Positions 23,213 through 32,930 are shown, counted from the first letter of the stretch. The stretch: DNA of 64,000 bases from Azophilus sp965221755 (GCA_965221755.1 OZ244921.1:558001-622000), one strand, 5' to 3'. Notes: generated by a model from the sequence alone, not told the origin. Numbers and translations: made by a program.

Positions 23213-23943
23213 AACAGGAAGTCCGCCTGCACCGGGGTTCCGTCGCGCAGGCGCAGGGTGTTGAACCGGCCCGTTTCCCTGAATCCGCACTCGTCAAGGT
23301 ACGCGCGCACGTCCGGGACAAGCGCCTGCCCTGCGTACAGCTCCTCAAAGGAAGCCTCCACATAGATGTGCTCGAACGCATCGAGCAGCGGCAGGCAGGC
23401 GCGCAGCACCTCCAGCTCAAATCCTTGGACATCGATTTTAAGCAGCGCGGGCGGAGCGATATCGGCTCGGTCGAGATAGTCGCCGAGCGGCCCCGCCGCC
23501 ACCGGGATCGCCCCCACCTCCTCTGTGCCGGGGAAGCGCGTCACTTGCTGAGGCGTGATGGGCAGCAGGGAGGAGCTGTCCGCAGCGGCGCTCAAGTGCA
23601 GCGTCGCGGTGCCGCGCTGAGGCGCGATGGCCGCCCGGATGAGCTTTGCGCGGGCATCCCCCGCAAAGACCCGGCGATAGCGGGCCACCGCCTCCGCAAG
23701 CGGTTCGAAGGCGACGATGCGGGCGCCGGGGTTCAGCGCCCGCGCAAGCAGGGAGAACTGGCCGACATTGGCCCCAACGTCCACGACGGTTCGCAGGCGC
23801 AGTGGCCCAAGCGCTGCCCGATGCTCGATCGCGGCGCCGACGCCGAAGCGCAGCCCGCGCCGAAACGTCGAGTCGGGCAGCAGCCGCAGCAGCTTGAGGG
23901 CCCGCCGCGCCCTGCGGCGCAGGGCTTGGCTTAGTGGCGTCAC
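23047..23943 (-). CDS. FkbM-family methyltransferase
   Basis: A 298-residue protein. The SAM-binding motif VVDVGANVGQFSLLARAL lies at about 53-70, IVAFEPLAEA at 76-85, and LLKIDVQGFELEVLRA, the FkbM hallmark, at about 168-183. Members O-methylate sugars or other small molecules. The last 50 or so residues (Ser/Ala-rich) overlap the convergent gene and may not be native. It stands alone on the minus strand between the Wzc region and the glycosyltransferase operon. Confidence 0.85.
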   Translation of the reverse strand: MTPLSQALRRRARRALKLLRLLPDSTFRRGLRFGVGAAIEHRAALGPLRLRTVVDVGANVGQFSLLARALNPGARIVAFEPLAEAVARYRRVFAGDARAKLIRAAIAPQRGTATLHLSAAADSSSLLPITPQQVTRFPGTEEVGAIPVAAGPLGDYLDRADIAPPALLKIDVQGFELEVLRACLPLLDAFEHIYVEASFEELYAGQALVPDVRAYLDECGFRETGRFNTLRLRDGTPVQADFLFQRPSAAEGSTRSASSSALPKAAASDAVPTGSARQAAPTSERAPRWPSASSPSHP

Positions 23944-24139
23944 GAAGCGCCCATCCTAACAGTGAACATCGGACAGACTTCACAGTCGTGGCGGCGGTGC
24001 GTCATGGACTTGCGCTTGATGCCCGTCGGGCAGCAAGAGAGCCAATCCGACCAACAGGCGTGCTCAAGCCACTTCTTTGCGGCATCCTCGTTGGGGAGTT
24101 GTCGGCCGCTTGAAACGGCTTCATGCCTTCGCGGCGCGC
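23944..24139. other. Short intergenic spacer
   Basis: No gene or clear signal between the FkbM start and the end of the minus-strand glycosyltransferase operon. Confidence 0.4.
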
Positions 24140-25297
24140 TCATTGGAGAATGGAAGCATAGATTTCCTCCTGGGTCGCCGCGATACGATCCCATGAGAAC
24201 CGTTGCGTCGCAAACGCGCGCCCTCGCGCCCCCTTGGCGCGGGCATCCGCGGCATCTCGCAACGCCTCGACCATAGCGTCGCGCAGCGGGGCGGTCGCAT
24301 TGGGAACCACCCACCCGGCGTTCGCGGGCGCGATGTCGGGCCCCACGCCCACTTGGTCCGAGATCACAAAGGGCAGGCCGCTGGCCATTGCCTCGATGAC
24401 CGCGATGCCGAAGCTCTCGGTTTGGGATGGCAGCACGAAGAGGCCGGAGTCGGCAAGCAGGCCGAGCTTGTCCGTGCCTGCGACCAAGCCTGCCAAGGTC
24501 GCGCGTTCGCGCAAGCCACGCTCTCCGAGCCATGCCTCCACCTGCTTTTTCATGCCGCCATCCGGCCCCGCGATGACGAGATGCGCTTGGCATCCGAGGC
24601 GCAAGGCTTCGGCGAAGGCATCGATCAGGAGGTCCAGCCCTTTCTTTACGTCAAGACGCCCCAAGAACAGCACGATGGGCCGATCACCAATCTCCGGATG
24701 GAGGGCGCGGAAGCGCCCCTGCGGCAGTTGCGCGTACTGGCAAAAATCGAGGCCTATCGGGAGCACCGCCGAGCGGGCGCCAAATATCCGGGGCAGCGCC
24801 TCCCGCTTCTCTTTCCCCGTGGCAAATTGCACAACGGCAGCGGAACGGGTCACGGAATCCTGAAACCAAACCTCGACGGGTTTTTTCTTCCACCGCTTTC
24901 TCCGGTAGTGCCAGGAGTCGAGCGACCCATGGGGCTGAAGCACATAGGGCACGTTGAGCCGGCGGCAGAGGCGGGCCGTCGCCATCGTGTGGTGGAAGTA
25001 TAGGGAATGGAGGTGGACGACATCGGCACGGGGTATCGCCTCGCGCAAGGCGCGGGCGAGCGCCGGGGATGTGCCCCAGAAGTGCGGATGGATGCCGGGG
25101 TGGTAGTGGATGGTGATGCCGTCTTGGCTCACGGGCTGGCCGAGCGGCACGTCAAGCCGCCCGGGGAATCCGAGGTCGGTGGTCAGGATCGATACCTCAT
25201 GTCCCAGCGCAGCCACGGCTTGGGCGTTCTCAAGGCAGGCTTTGGGGGGGCCGCCATAGGTGGCGGACAGGGTGGCGATGACATGCACGACCTTCAT
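24140..25297 (-). CDS. Glycosyltransferase family 4 (last gene of operon)
   Basis: A 385-residue GT-B enzyme. N-terminal MKVVHVIATLSATYGGPPKA with a glycine-rich loop; RADVVHLHSLYFHHTMA; C-terminal nucleotide-sugar half with VLFLGRLDVKKGLDLLIDAF (about 211-230) and LPSQTESFGIAVIEAMASGL (the E(x7)E motif, about 303-322). It transfers a sugar to the growing repeat unit at the inner face of the membrane. Its ATG overlaps the previous stop as ATGA. Confidence 0.9.
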   Translation of the reverse strand: MKVVHVIATLSATYGGPPKACLENAQAVAALGHEVSILTTDLGFPGRLDVPLGQPVSQDGITIHYHPGIHPHFWGTSPALARALREAIPRADVVHLHSLYFHHTMATARLCRRLNVPYVLQPHGSLDSWHYRRKRWKKKPVEVWFQDSVTRSAAVVQFATGKEKREALPRIFGARSAVLPIGLDFCQYAQLPQGRFRALHPEIGDRPIVLFLGRLDVKKGLDLLIDAFAEALRLGCQAHLVIAGPDGGMKKQVEAWLGERGLRERATLAGLVAGTDKLGLLADSGLFVLPSQTESFGIAVIEAMASGLPFVISDQVGVGPDIAPANAGWVVPNATAPLRDAMVEALRDAADARAKGARGRAFATQRFSWDRIAATQEEIYASILQ

Positions 25298-26508
25298 GCG
25301 TCCGCTCTATCTGGCAGACCGAGCGCGCGACGCACCCCGGCGACGTAGCGCTCCACTGACCAGTTTGCGATGAGTTGCCGCGCCCGTCTGCCGCACCGGG
25401 CGCGCAGCGCGTCGTCGCTGGCCATCCGCCGTATTGCGTCAACGAGAGTGTCCAGCCGGTCGTGCGGAAAGACAAGTCCAGCCCCAGCCGTCACTAGGTC
25501 AGGCGCGCAGCCTACGCGGTCGGAGACGATTACGGGGCAGCCGAAGTTCATCGCCTCGTTCACCACCAGTCCCCAGTTCTCCTGATGGTGCGACGAGGGA
25601 AGAACCATCAGGTCGGCGATAGCGTAGGCGCGGCATACCGCCCTTTGGTCGAGAAAACCGGCGAAAACGACCCGATTCCTGCTGCCGCGGGCTTCGGCAC
25701 GAGCCTCGCAGGCCGCCCGAAGCGGCCCGTCCCCCCCCATGAGCAGGGTCCAGTCGCCGAGGTCGGCATCGAAAAAGGCGTCGATCATCGCGAGCGGCCG
25801 CTTTTTCGGGATCAGCTTGCCGCAGAACAGCGCTACCCGGTGGTCCGTGGGGATACCGAAACCCGATTTGATCTCGCTGCGTCGGGGCGCCAAGCGCTTG
25901 CTCTCTTCGCGAAAGCGCACGTTGTCCACAATATAGGGGATGTACACCAGTTGTTCGCGCTTGGCGCCGAAATCCTCCAAAAAGCGCCGGTTCCATGTGC
26001 CGATGTGGGGCAACACATGGGCGAGGCGGTAGGTCGCGGTATAGATGACCTTGCGCAGTAGCCGTTTGTACAGCGGCCGCCGGCCGAGATTCGCGGTTTC
26101 GGTGAGCACGATGGTGCGCTTGCCGGCAATCCGGGCGGCGACGATAGCCGCGAGGTGCGTGAAGTGGTTGTGGCCATGCACGTACACCGCATCGTGGGCG
26201 CCGTTGAAAACACGCCGAACGAGCGCCGGGTTGACGTATTTCCAGAAACCGTCGTCGCCATCGCGCCACGGACTCCGGTTCGGGAAGACTTCGCTTTCGT
26301 AACCCTCCCGGAGCGACAGACCCCAGTCCACTACCGAGCCCACTGCCGGATCGTAGCCCGTTGCCGACCAAGCATTTTGCATGAAGAGTACCCGCAGGTC
26401 GATGTCGGGCTCGGCCGCGAGGGCTCGGTAGAGCGGCAGATGGTTATGGATGGGATATTGCACGACGACGCACAGGCGCAAGCGCCGCGCGCTCGACCCA
26501 TGCGGCAT
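25294..26508 (-). CDS. Glycosyltransferase family 4
   Basis: A 404-residue GT-B protein starting at MPHGSSARRLRLCVVVQYPI. The donor-site half has VALFCGKLIPKKRPLAMIDAF, then VLPSSHHQENWGLVVNEAMN, an E(x7)E-type region, and GAGLVFPHD. The long upstream open frame is rejected because the ATG at 26508 is one base past the stop of the preceding gene. Four-base overlap with the next gene (25297) shows operon organisation. Confidence 0.88.
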   Translation of the reverse strand: MPHGSSARRLRLCVVVQYPIHNHLPLYRALAAEPDIDLRVLFMQNAWSATGYDPAVGSVVDWGLSLREGYESEVFPNRSPWRDGDDGFWKYVNPALVRRVFNGAHDAVYVHGHNHFTHLAAIVAARIAGKRTIVLTETANLGRRPLYKRLLRKVIYTATYRLAHVLPHIGTWNRRFLEDFGAKREQLVYIPYIVDNVRFREESKRLAPRRSEIKSGFGIPTDHRVALFCGKLIPKKRPLAMIDAFFDADLGDWTLLMGGDGPLRAACEARAEARGSRNRVVFAGFLDQRAVCRAYAIADLMVLPSSHHQENWGLVVNEAMNFGCPVIVSDRVGCAPDLVTAGAGLVFPHDRLDTLVDAIRRMASDDALRARCGRRARQLIANWSVERYVAGVRRALGLPDRADA

Positions 26509-26509
26509 T

Positions 26510-27106
26510 TCAGGCGAGCCCCAAGGCCGGACCGGCATCGACGATGGCGCACTGGCGGTTGCCGTTGCGCGTCGTGTCAACGCAAATCGAATGGCCGGTC
26601 CTGTCCCAACGGGGATGCAGGTCGCACTTGATGTCCCTGTCGCCGTACGCCGGGTCGGCGCGGAACGAGCCAATGTCCAGGCGCTCACCGGTTCGGGTAT
26701 CGAACAGAATGAGCGCCTGTTCGCGTTTCGCATCGGGATAGGTGTCGGTCACGAACCAGCGCCCCCCGGCCGGTACATGGGGCGGCCGTCCACCGGCAGG
26801 CATACGCGGCCGACGACCTCCCTGCACCCTGGATCGTTGACGCTCAGATGGACGTAGTGCTCCCCGGTGAGCGCTTGTTTGGCCCCGCCGCGCAGGCGCC
26901 GGGCGCAGTATCGGCGAAGCCAGCCAGCCGCGCCGACGCAGGGCGGCGACCGACCTCGGCAGCCTGCGCAGGGCCGGGTCAACGCGAAGCACGGCGAGGG
27001 TATCGTTTGCGGGATTCCAGGGCGTCGCGTCGTGGAACCCGAAGAAGCAGGCCATGCCGACGGGAGTCTCGGCTGTGATTGAACAGTCTCGGCGATTCGC
27101 GTTCAT
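26510..27106 (-). pseudogene. Broken beta-propeller protein (TolB / oligogalacturonide-lyase-like)
   Basis: The start overlaps the polymerase stop as ATGA and reads MACFFGFHDATPWNPANDTL; the end reads RWFVTDTYPDAKREQALILF and DLHPRWDRTGHSICVDTTRN, typical of TolB-like blades in polysaccharide clusters. In between, coherent sequence (HLSVNDPGCREVVGRVCLPV, DGRPMYRPGG) lies in another frame, and a run of six G near 26763 is where the frame shifts. At 198 residues it is also shorter than the family's usual 350-400. It was probably an intact operon member before at least one indel and a deletion. Confidence 0.6.
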
Positions 27107-28440
27107 TTTTCGGAGCCTTGGATCCGCATATCCAAAGTGTGCCGGCTTGGTTTGTCGGTCGGGGCTGGGCGTTGCATGGCACCCCCGCAGAGCACCTGCC
27201 AGACGATCATGAATAGACAGAGGGCGAACGCTGCTGTAAGACGATGGTTGCCACCGAATGGCGAGTAAAAGATGTGCCACAGCTGGGTGATGCCCATGTA
27301 GAAGATCAAGAGGGAAAGCGGCTCCCGAGCGCGGCTGAGAATGGCGATCGTCGCGGAAATCAGCAGGGAAAACCATATCCAAAAGAAAATGCCTAAAATG
27401 CCCGCCTCCACCCAAGCACCGAGCAGCGCGCTGTGGGTGGGAATCAGACCAGTCTCCCAACCTCGCTCCAGGACAGGTTCGTAGCCGTATTTCGCCATGT
27501 CCGTAATGCGGGCAACATAGTCAGGATTCTTCGCTTTCGATCCGTAGCCGACAATTGGACTGTTCGCAATGGCCGGGCCGGCTGAGAAGATCGCATTCCT
27601 ACCCCCCAGCAGAACCCCGAGATCGCCCTGCGATTGCCGTTCAAAAGTCATCAGTGATCGTTCATCCATAAGACCCTTTCCGGCGGCGTATTCGTAAATC
27701 TCCAAAGAGCCCAGCCCCAAAAGCAGGAAAGCAGCCCAGAAACCGGCGACTGGCCGAAACAAAGAGGTCACCCTTGCGCCGCTTGGCCGCCGAGGGAGCA
27801 GTTGTTGCATCATCGTGAAAATGGCGCCGAGCAGTGCGGTGCCGAACAGCGATCGAAAACCCACCGTTAAGCTGTATGCAGCGACCGCCAGCAGGGGGGA
27901 CACTGCGAGAGCCGGGAACCGGCTTGCTGGACGCCAAAGCCCCGCCAGCACGGCAAAAAGAGCAACGCCATTGCCAATGCCGAACTTCCAAGGATAATCC
28001 TCGGTAAAATCGTTGGGTGCAGTCCATGGGGTGAGAAATTGGCCCAATGCCAAGCCTAGGGCGAACAGGATGAACCGGCGGCGGCTGCCATGCAGCAACA
28101 GATAAAGAGAGCAAGTAATGCCCAGGTACATGGCGATGTTCATCCAACCTCTAGCGTAGTCGTACAAGTCCGTGCCACGAATGATGTCGGTTGCGACCTG
28201 TCCGCCGAGCCACAATCCCACCAAGGCCATGCAGATGCGCACCACGCGGGCGCGCAGGAGATGGCCGCGGTGAAACAACAGGAAGGGCAGGAGTCCGATC
28301 AGCGCGAGTTCCGACGGATGGATTTGGCCGACCATATTGAAATTCACTTGGCTCAAAGCGCCGATGAGAAACAAGGCCACGTCCCGCCAGTCGCCGCCCT
28401 CCCCGATGCCCGTTAATCTAGGATTGACAAACATTTCCAC
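27103..28440 (-). CDS. Wzy-like polysaccharide polymerase / O-antigen ligase family
   Basis: A 445-residue integral membrane protein with ten or more hydrophobic spans (for example VALFLIGALSQVNFNMVGQ, FILFALGLALGQFLTPW, FWAAFLLLGLGSLEIYEYA, ILGIFFWIWFSLLISATIAI). A large loop at about 270-340 with IFSAGPAIANSPIVGYG and THSALLGAWVEAG resembles the Wzy_C region. It should join repeat units in the periplasm. A second candidate is at 57680, so this one may serve a different polymer or step. Confidence 0.82.
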   Translation of the reverse strand: MEMFVNPRLTGIGEGGDWRDVALFLIGALSQVNFNMVGQIHPSELALIGLLPFLLFHRGHLLRARVVRICMALVGLWLGGQVATDIIRGTDLYDYARGWMNIAMYLGITCSLYLLLHGSRRRFILFALGLALGQFLTPWTAPNDFTEDYPWKFGIGNGVALFAVLAGLWRPASRFPALAVSPLLAVAAYSLTVGFRSLFGTALLGAIFTMMQQLLPRRPSGARVTSLFRPVAGFWAAFLLLGLGSLEIYEYAAGKGLMDERSLMTFERQSQGDLGVLLGGRNAIFSAGPAIANSPIVGYGSKAKNPDYVARITDMAKYGYEPVLERGWETGLIPTHSALLGAWVEAGILGIFFWIWFSLLISATIAILSRAREPLSLLIFYMGITQLWHIFYSPFGGNHRLTAAFALCLFMIVWQVLCGGAMQRPAPTDKPSRHTLDMRIQGSEK

Positions 28441-28715
28441 GTCTCAACAGGTGCTGGTACAGGTCGAACAGCCGTTCCCCATATCGGGCTTGGCTGTACC
28501 GCTCGGGCACCAGAGCGGCATTGCGCGCCCCGATGCGGGCGATGCGGGTCTGGTAGAGCGCCTCTCCGGCCCAAAGGGCGTGTACCCGTGTTGGGATAGC
28601 CGCCGGTGATGAATCCGGCCAAGACGGAACGGGCTGCCGCCTCCATCGCGGCGATGCGAAGATGGAATTGCCCGAAGCCGTTGGAGACCACCACGACAGG
28701 CGAGAGCGCGGTCAT
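28418..28715 (-). pseudogene. Glycosyltransferase with the middle deleted
   Basis: The first 36 codons (VVVVSNGFGQFHLRIAAMEA ... GFITGGYP) match the start of the complete gene at 43699 (VVISNGFGQFFLRQAAIEAA, AFVTGGYP). After a break the sequence resumes in another frame with an end of the family: ALVPERYSQARYGERLFDLY, QHLLRR. About 300 residues are missing. Both junctions with neighbours are retained: ATGA overlap with the GT2 gene and overlap with the polymerase start, so only the interior was lost. Confidence 0.75.
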
Positions 28716-29518
28716 GGCGGCAGCACGGGCGCGCTGACGAAGTCCCGGCTGCGCTCAAGCAGCCCGCGAGGATCGGCCACCCATCTCATGCCGCGTGCCA
28801 AGAGGAAGGAGGCTCGGTCGGACGGGCGCTGGTCGCGGCCGATCAAGCGCCGGAAGTAGCGGCGATGGTCGCGGGCGCTCTCGGCGTTTAGGCGTCCGTG
28901 CCCGGTCATCGACTCGGGGTGGATGCGAAACAGCGACCAGTAGCCCTCCGCCATATGCATCCGCGCGCCGGCGAGGCACATGTCGAGGTAGAGCTCGGCA
29001 TCCCAGCTGGTGCGGTTCACCACGTTGAAGCCCGATGTCGCTCGAAAGGTCTCGGCCCGAAAGAAGGTGGATTGCTGCATTATCACTGCGGCCCCGCAGG
29101 CGAAGCGCCAGCGGGAGAAGGGCGCGGACCGGAACCGGCGAACCGGGTTGCCGTCGCCGTCAACGATGTAGCCGTGCCCGACCACGATATCCGCGTCCGC
29201 ATGCCGCCCGAACTCGGCCACTGCGGCGCGAACGGCGCCCGGCAGGTATTCGTCATCGGCGTTCAGGTAGGCGAAGATGTCCCCGGTGGCGAGGGCGAAC
29301 CCCTTGTTCAGGCCGTCGGGCGGGCCGCGGTCGGGCTCCAGCACCACTGCGGCCAGCCGGTCGCGGAACCGCTCGATGATGTCGCGGCTGCCGTCCGTGG
29401 AGCCGGCATCTACCACGATGTGCTCGATGTCGTCGTGGTCCTGCGCGGCCACCGAGCGGAGCGCCCGCTCCAGATAGCGCGCTTGGTTGAACGACACGGT
29501 TACGATGGACACCCGCAT
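28712..29518 (-). CDS. Glycosyltransferase family 2
   Basis: A 268-residue GT-A enzyme opening with MRVSIVTVSFNQARYLERAL. The nucleotide-binding site is IVVDAGSTDGSRDIIERF (about 34-51), the DxD-like motif LNADDEYLPGA lies at about 90-100, and WDAELYLDMCLAGARMHMAE follows. It is the first gene of the minus-strand sugar-assembly operon, divergent from manC with a 137-base shared regulatory gap. Confidence 0.9.
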   Translation of the reverse strand: MRVSIVTVSFNQARYLERALRSVAAQDHDDIEHIVVDAGSTDGSRDIIERFRDRLAAVVLEPDRGPPDGLNKGFALATGDIFAYLNADDEYLPGAVRAAVAEFGRHADADIVVGHGYIVDGDGNPVRRFRSAPFSRWRFACGAAVIMQQSTFFRAETFRATSGFNVVNRTSWDAELYLDMCLAGARMHMAEGYWSLFRIHPESMTGHGRLNAESARDHRRYFRRLIGRDQRPSDRASFLLARGMRWVADPRGLLERSRDFVSAPVLPP

Positions 29519-29655
29519 GGAGGCTTTCGGCTATTAGGCTGGTGGCAAGTAAGTGTAATCTAGTCGAAATGCGGCGAGAGCAAGGCTAGAATTATCGCAC
29601 TGCTTGGTCGAACAAGTCCAACCGAGATGCCGCCAGCCCCGCTTGTTTTTCCTCT

Positions 29656-31092
29656 ATGCCCAAGGCGCGAACCCGCTTGAAGCCCCTCGTGCCGGTGGTG
29701 CTGGCGGGCGGCGTCGGCAGCCGTCTGTGGCCGCTGTCGAGGGCGCTGCTCCCCAAGCCCTTCCACGCCCTGTTCGGCGAACGCTCCCTGCTGCAAAACA
29801 CCGTGCTGCGGGCGGCGGAGGTCGCCGAGCGGCCGCCGATCGTGGTCTGCAACGAGGCCAACCGCTTTTTGACCGCTGAACAACTCCGGGCGCTGGATCT
29901 GCCTTGGCAATGCATCGCTTTGGAGCCGGAGGGCCGCAACACCGCACCGGCCATTGCGCTGGCCGCCCATCTGGCCATGGCCGAGGCGGCGGGCGCGCAG
30001 TTGCTGGTGCTGCCCGCCGACCATCGGATCGAAGATGCCGAGGGCTTTGCCGCGGCGGTCGGGACCGCCCGGGAAGCGAGCGAGGACGGCGCGGTGGTGG
30101 CCTTCGGCATCGTGCCGTCGCGCGCGGAGACGGGCTACGGCTACATCGAGCTGGCCGTTGCCGGCCAGCCGGGCGTTCAGCCGGTTAAGGCCTTCGTCGA
30201 GAAACCCGATGCCGAACGCGCCCGCGCTTTCGTGGCCTCTGGCCGCCATCTCTGGAACAGCGGCATGTTCCTGGTCGATGCGGCAGCCGCCTTGGCGGAG
30301 ATCGAGGCGCACAGCCCGGAAATGGCCGCCGCCGTTGCCGAATCGATCGAAAAGGGCCGGTCGGACCGCGACTTCTTTCGCCCGCACGAGGCGTTTCTGC
30401 GCAGCCCCAACGTGTCGTTCGACATCGCGGTGATGGAGCGGACGGCCCGCGCCGCGGTGCTGCCGGCGGATTTCGGCTGGAGCGATATCGGCTCTTGGGA
30501 GGCGGTTCTGGAGGCCGGCGAGGTGGACGGGCGCGGCAACCGCTTTGTTGGCGATGTGCTGCCCTTGGATGTGGGCCGCACCCTCGTCCATTCGAGCCAC
30601 CGCCTGGTGGGCGCCATCGGCGTCGATCATCTGGTCATCGTGGAGACCACCGACGCGGTGCTGGTCGCTGACCGCAGCCGGGTCCAGGACGTGGGCGCGC
30701 TGGTGGCGCGGCTGCGGGCTTCGGGCCGTTCGGAGCACAGCCTGCCCGCCGAGGTGCATCGTCCTTGGGGCAGCTACGAGGGCGTTGGACGTGGCGAGCG
30801 CTATCAGGTCAAACGCATCCGGGTGAAGCCGGGTGCGAGCCTGTCGCTGCAGTTGCACCGCCACCGCGCCGAGCACTGGGTGGTGGTGCGCGGCGTCGCC
30901 GAGGTTACCCGCGGCAAGGAGACCTTCACCTTGCGCGAAAACCAGAGCGCCTACATCCCCCGAGACGTGCAGCACCGGCTGCGCAACGCGGCGGACGGCA
31001 CCTTGGAGCTCATCGAGGTTCAGGTGGGCGACTACCTGGGGGAGGACGACATCGTCCGCTTTGAGGATCAGTATGGGCGGGGGCCGCGCTAG
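29656..31092 (+). CDS. manC: Mannose-1-phosphate guanylyltransferase / mannose-6-phosphate isomerase
   Basis: A 478-residue bifunctional enzyme of usual length. The N-terminal nucleotidyltransferase has VVLAGGVGSRLWPLSRALLP (about 16-35), LEPEGRNTAPAIALAA and FVEKPDAERA. The C-terminal cupin isomerase has RPWGSYEGV, VKRIRVKPGASLSLQLHRHR (about 391-410) and HWVVVRGVAEVT. It makes GDP-mannose from mannose-6-phosphate via mannose-1-phosphate, feeding gmd/fcl and the 3,5-epimerase at 52425. Confidence 0.95.
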   Translation: MPKARTRLKPLVPVVLAGGVGSRLWPLSRALLPKPFHALFGERSLLQNTVLRAAEVAERPPIVVCNEANRFLTAEQLRALDLPWQCIALEPEGRNTAPAIALAAHLAMAEAAGAQLLVLPADHRIEDAEGFAAAVGTAREASEDGAVVAFGIVPSRAETGYGYIELAVAGQPGVQPVKAFVEKPDAERARAFVASGRHLWNSGMFLVDAAAALAEIEAHSPEMAAAVAESIEKGRSDRDFFRPHEAFLRSPNVSFDIAVMERTARAAVLPADFGWSDIGSWEAVLEAGEVDGRGNRFVGDVLPLDVGRTLVHSSHRLVGAIGVDHLVIVETTDAVLVADRSRVQDVGALVARLRASGRSEHSLPAEVHRPWGSYEGVGRGERYQVKRIRVKPGASLSLQLHRHRAEHWVVVRGVAEVTRGKETFTLRENQSAYIPRDVQHRLRNAADGTLELIEVQVGDYLGEDDIVRFEDQYGRGPR

Positions 31093-31163
31093 ACGAGCTT
31101 GCCTCACACCCCCTGGGCGAGAGGCGCCTTGTGGAACCGCACTAGCGCCACTATGATTCGCCC

Positions 31164-31448
31164 ATGTCAGAGGCTATCGCGTTCGACACCCACCGCTTCG
31201 TCAAGCGCCTGACCGACTCCGGCTTCACCGAGCGGCAAGCGGAGACGCTGGCCGAGGAGCACGTCGCTTTGCTCAACGCCAACCTCGCCACCAAGACCGA
31301 CGTCGTTAAGATCGAGGCCGGCGTTGAGGCGCTGCGGCAGGAGACTAAGGCCGCCATAGCGGCATCGAAGTCAGATTTGCTGAAATGGATGATCGGTGCG
31401 TTGATCGCGCAGGGCAGCCTGATCGTCGCGCTCGTCAAGCTCCTGTGA
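31164..31448 (+). CDS. Coiled-coil membrane protein (DUF1640/CCDC90-like)
   Basis: A 94-residue protein. FDTHRFVKRLTDSGFTERQA followed by AETLAEEHVALLNANLATKT and a Lys/Glu-rich coiled coil, ending in a single membrane anchor (WMIGALIAQGSLIVALVKLL). This matches small bacterial DUF1640 proteins of unknown function. It sits between manC and the gmd relic and has no obvious role in sugar metabolism. Confidence 0.8.
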   Translation: MSEAIAFDTHRFVKRLTDSGFTERQAETLAEEHVALLNANLATKTDVVKIEAGVEALRQETKAAIAASKSDLLKWMIGALIAQGSLIVALVKLL

Positions 31449-31511
31449 AGGCTGTCGGATGGAAGTACCGGCATCGGAAACACGGCGCTGGCCGTTGGCA
31501 GGTCAGTCGGC

Positions 31512-31978
31512 ATGCCCAATCCCGTAGCCTTAATCACTGGGGTGACGGGGCAGGACGGCGCTCGTCTGGCGGAGCACCTGCTGGGCCGCGGCTACGAGGT
31601 GCATGGCGTCGTGCGGCGCGCCTCGTCCATATCTACAACCTGGGCGCGCAAAACCATGTGCAGGTGAGCTTCGAGACGCCGGAGTACACCGCCAACAGCG
31701 ATGCCCCCGGAACGCTGCGGCTGCTGGAGGCTGTTCGCCTTCTCGGACGCGAGCGGGAGGTGCGCTTCTACCAGGCATCGACCTCAGAGCTGTTCGGCGA
31801 TGCCCCGCCCCACTTCCGTCCGACCGAGGTGGACTGCTTGGTTGGCGACGCGGCCAAGGCCCGCAAGGAACTGGGGTGGCGCCCGAAGATTGGGTTCGCC
31901 GCCTTGGTTGCCGACATGGTGCGAGCCGACCTGCGGCGGATTGACGGCGGCGGCTCCGTGTCGGCGCGGCATGGCTGA
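31512..31978 (+). pseudogene. gmd: GDP-mannose 4,6-dehydratase gene with internal deletions
   Basis: ATG at 31512 opens MPNPVALITGVTGQDGARLA (NAD loop) for about 40 codons. The coherent sequence then jumps frame to HIYNLGAQNHVQVSFETPEY and FYQASTSELFGD, and jumps again to RPTEVDCLVGDAAKARKELG, the C-terminus. The active-site YxxxK region is missing. The total is 155 codons against about 350 for the family. The last codons still overlap the fcl start. GDP-fucose synthesis therefore lacks its first enzyme here unless another gmd exists elsewhere. Confidence 0.85.
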
Positions 31979-32930
31979 CCTCGACTACCCGCTGGACGGC
32001 AAGCGCGTTTTCGTCGCCGGACACGAGGGCATGGTCGGCTCGGCCATCGTCCGCGCCCTGCGCAGCCATCGGCGCTGCGAGGTCTTGACGGCGCCGCGCC
32101 GGTCGCTCGACCTGCGCCGGCCCGGGCGGGTCGAATCCTGGATGCGCCGCAACCGGCCGCAGGCTGTGTTTTTGGCGGCCGCCCGCGTGGGCGGCATCTC
32201 GGCCAACCAAAGCCGCCCGGCGGAGTTCCTCCACGACAACCTTGCGATCGCGGCATCGGTCGTCGAGGCCGCCCGCAAGGCGGCGGTGGGGAAGCTGCTG
32301 TTTCTGGGATCGAGCTGCATCTACCCGAGGCTCGCGCCGCAACCCATCAATGAAATGGCGTTGCTGACCGGTCCACTGGAGGCCACTAACGAGTGGTACG
32401 CGGTGGCGAAGATCGCCGGCCTCAAGCTCTGCGATGCCTACCGCCGACAGTACGGGTGCAACTTCGTTTCGATCATGCCCACCAACCTGTACGGACCGGG
32501 AGACAATTTCGATCCTGAGTCGAGCCATGTAATCCCCGCGCTGATGCGCCGCATGCACGATGCGAAGATAGCCAAGCGCGATTCGATGGCGGTTTGGGGC
32601 TCCGGCCTGCCTCGGCGAGAGTTCCTCCATGTGGACGACCTAGCCGACGCATGCGTGTTCCTGATGGAGCGCTACTTGGATGAAGGGCCGGTCAACGTGG
32701 GCAGCGGCCAAGAGCTGTCCATCGCGGAATTGGCGGCGCGGATGCAGGATGTGGTGGGCTTCCGGGGCAACATCGTTTTCGATGCGTCGAAGCCCGACGG
32801 AACGCCGCGCAAGCGGTTGGACCTCACACGGCTGGAACGGCTGGGCTGGCGGGCGCGCCGGGCGCTTCCCTTGGGGCTAGAGGACACCTATCGATGGTTT
32901 TTGGCCAACTGCGTTGAAACGGGGCGGTAG
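31971..32930 (+). CDS. fcl: GDP-L-fucose synthase
   Basis: A 319-residue epimerase-reductase of normal length. RVFVAGHEGMVGSAIVRALR (NADP loop at about 11-30), AARVGGISANQSRPAEFLHD, FLGSSCIYPRLAPQPI (catalytic Ser/Cys at about 107-109), EWYAVAKIAG (YxxxK) and FVSIMPTNLYGPGDNFDPES. It converts GDP-4-keto-6-deoxymannose to GDP-fucose. ATG at 31971 overlaps the end of the gmd relic. Its 3' end is duplicated 9.7 kb downstream. Confidence 0.92.
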   Translation: MADLDYPLDGKRVFVAGHEGMVGSAIVRALRSHRRCEVLTAPRRSLDLRRPGRVESWMRRNRPQAVFLAAARVGGISANQSRPAEFLHDNLAIAASVVEAARKAAVGKLLFLGSSCIYPRLAPQPINEMALLTGPLEATNEWYAVAKIAGLKLCDAYRRQYGCNFVSIMPTNLYGPGDNFDPESSHVIPALMRRMHDAKIAKRDSMAVWGSGLPRREFLHVDDLADACVFLMERYLDEGPVNVGSGQELSIAELAARMQDVVGFRGNIVFDASKPDGTPRKRLDLTRLERLGWRARRALPLGLEDTYRWFLANCVETGR

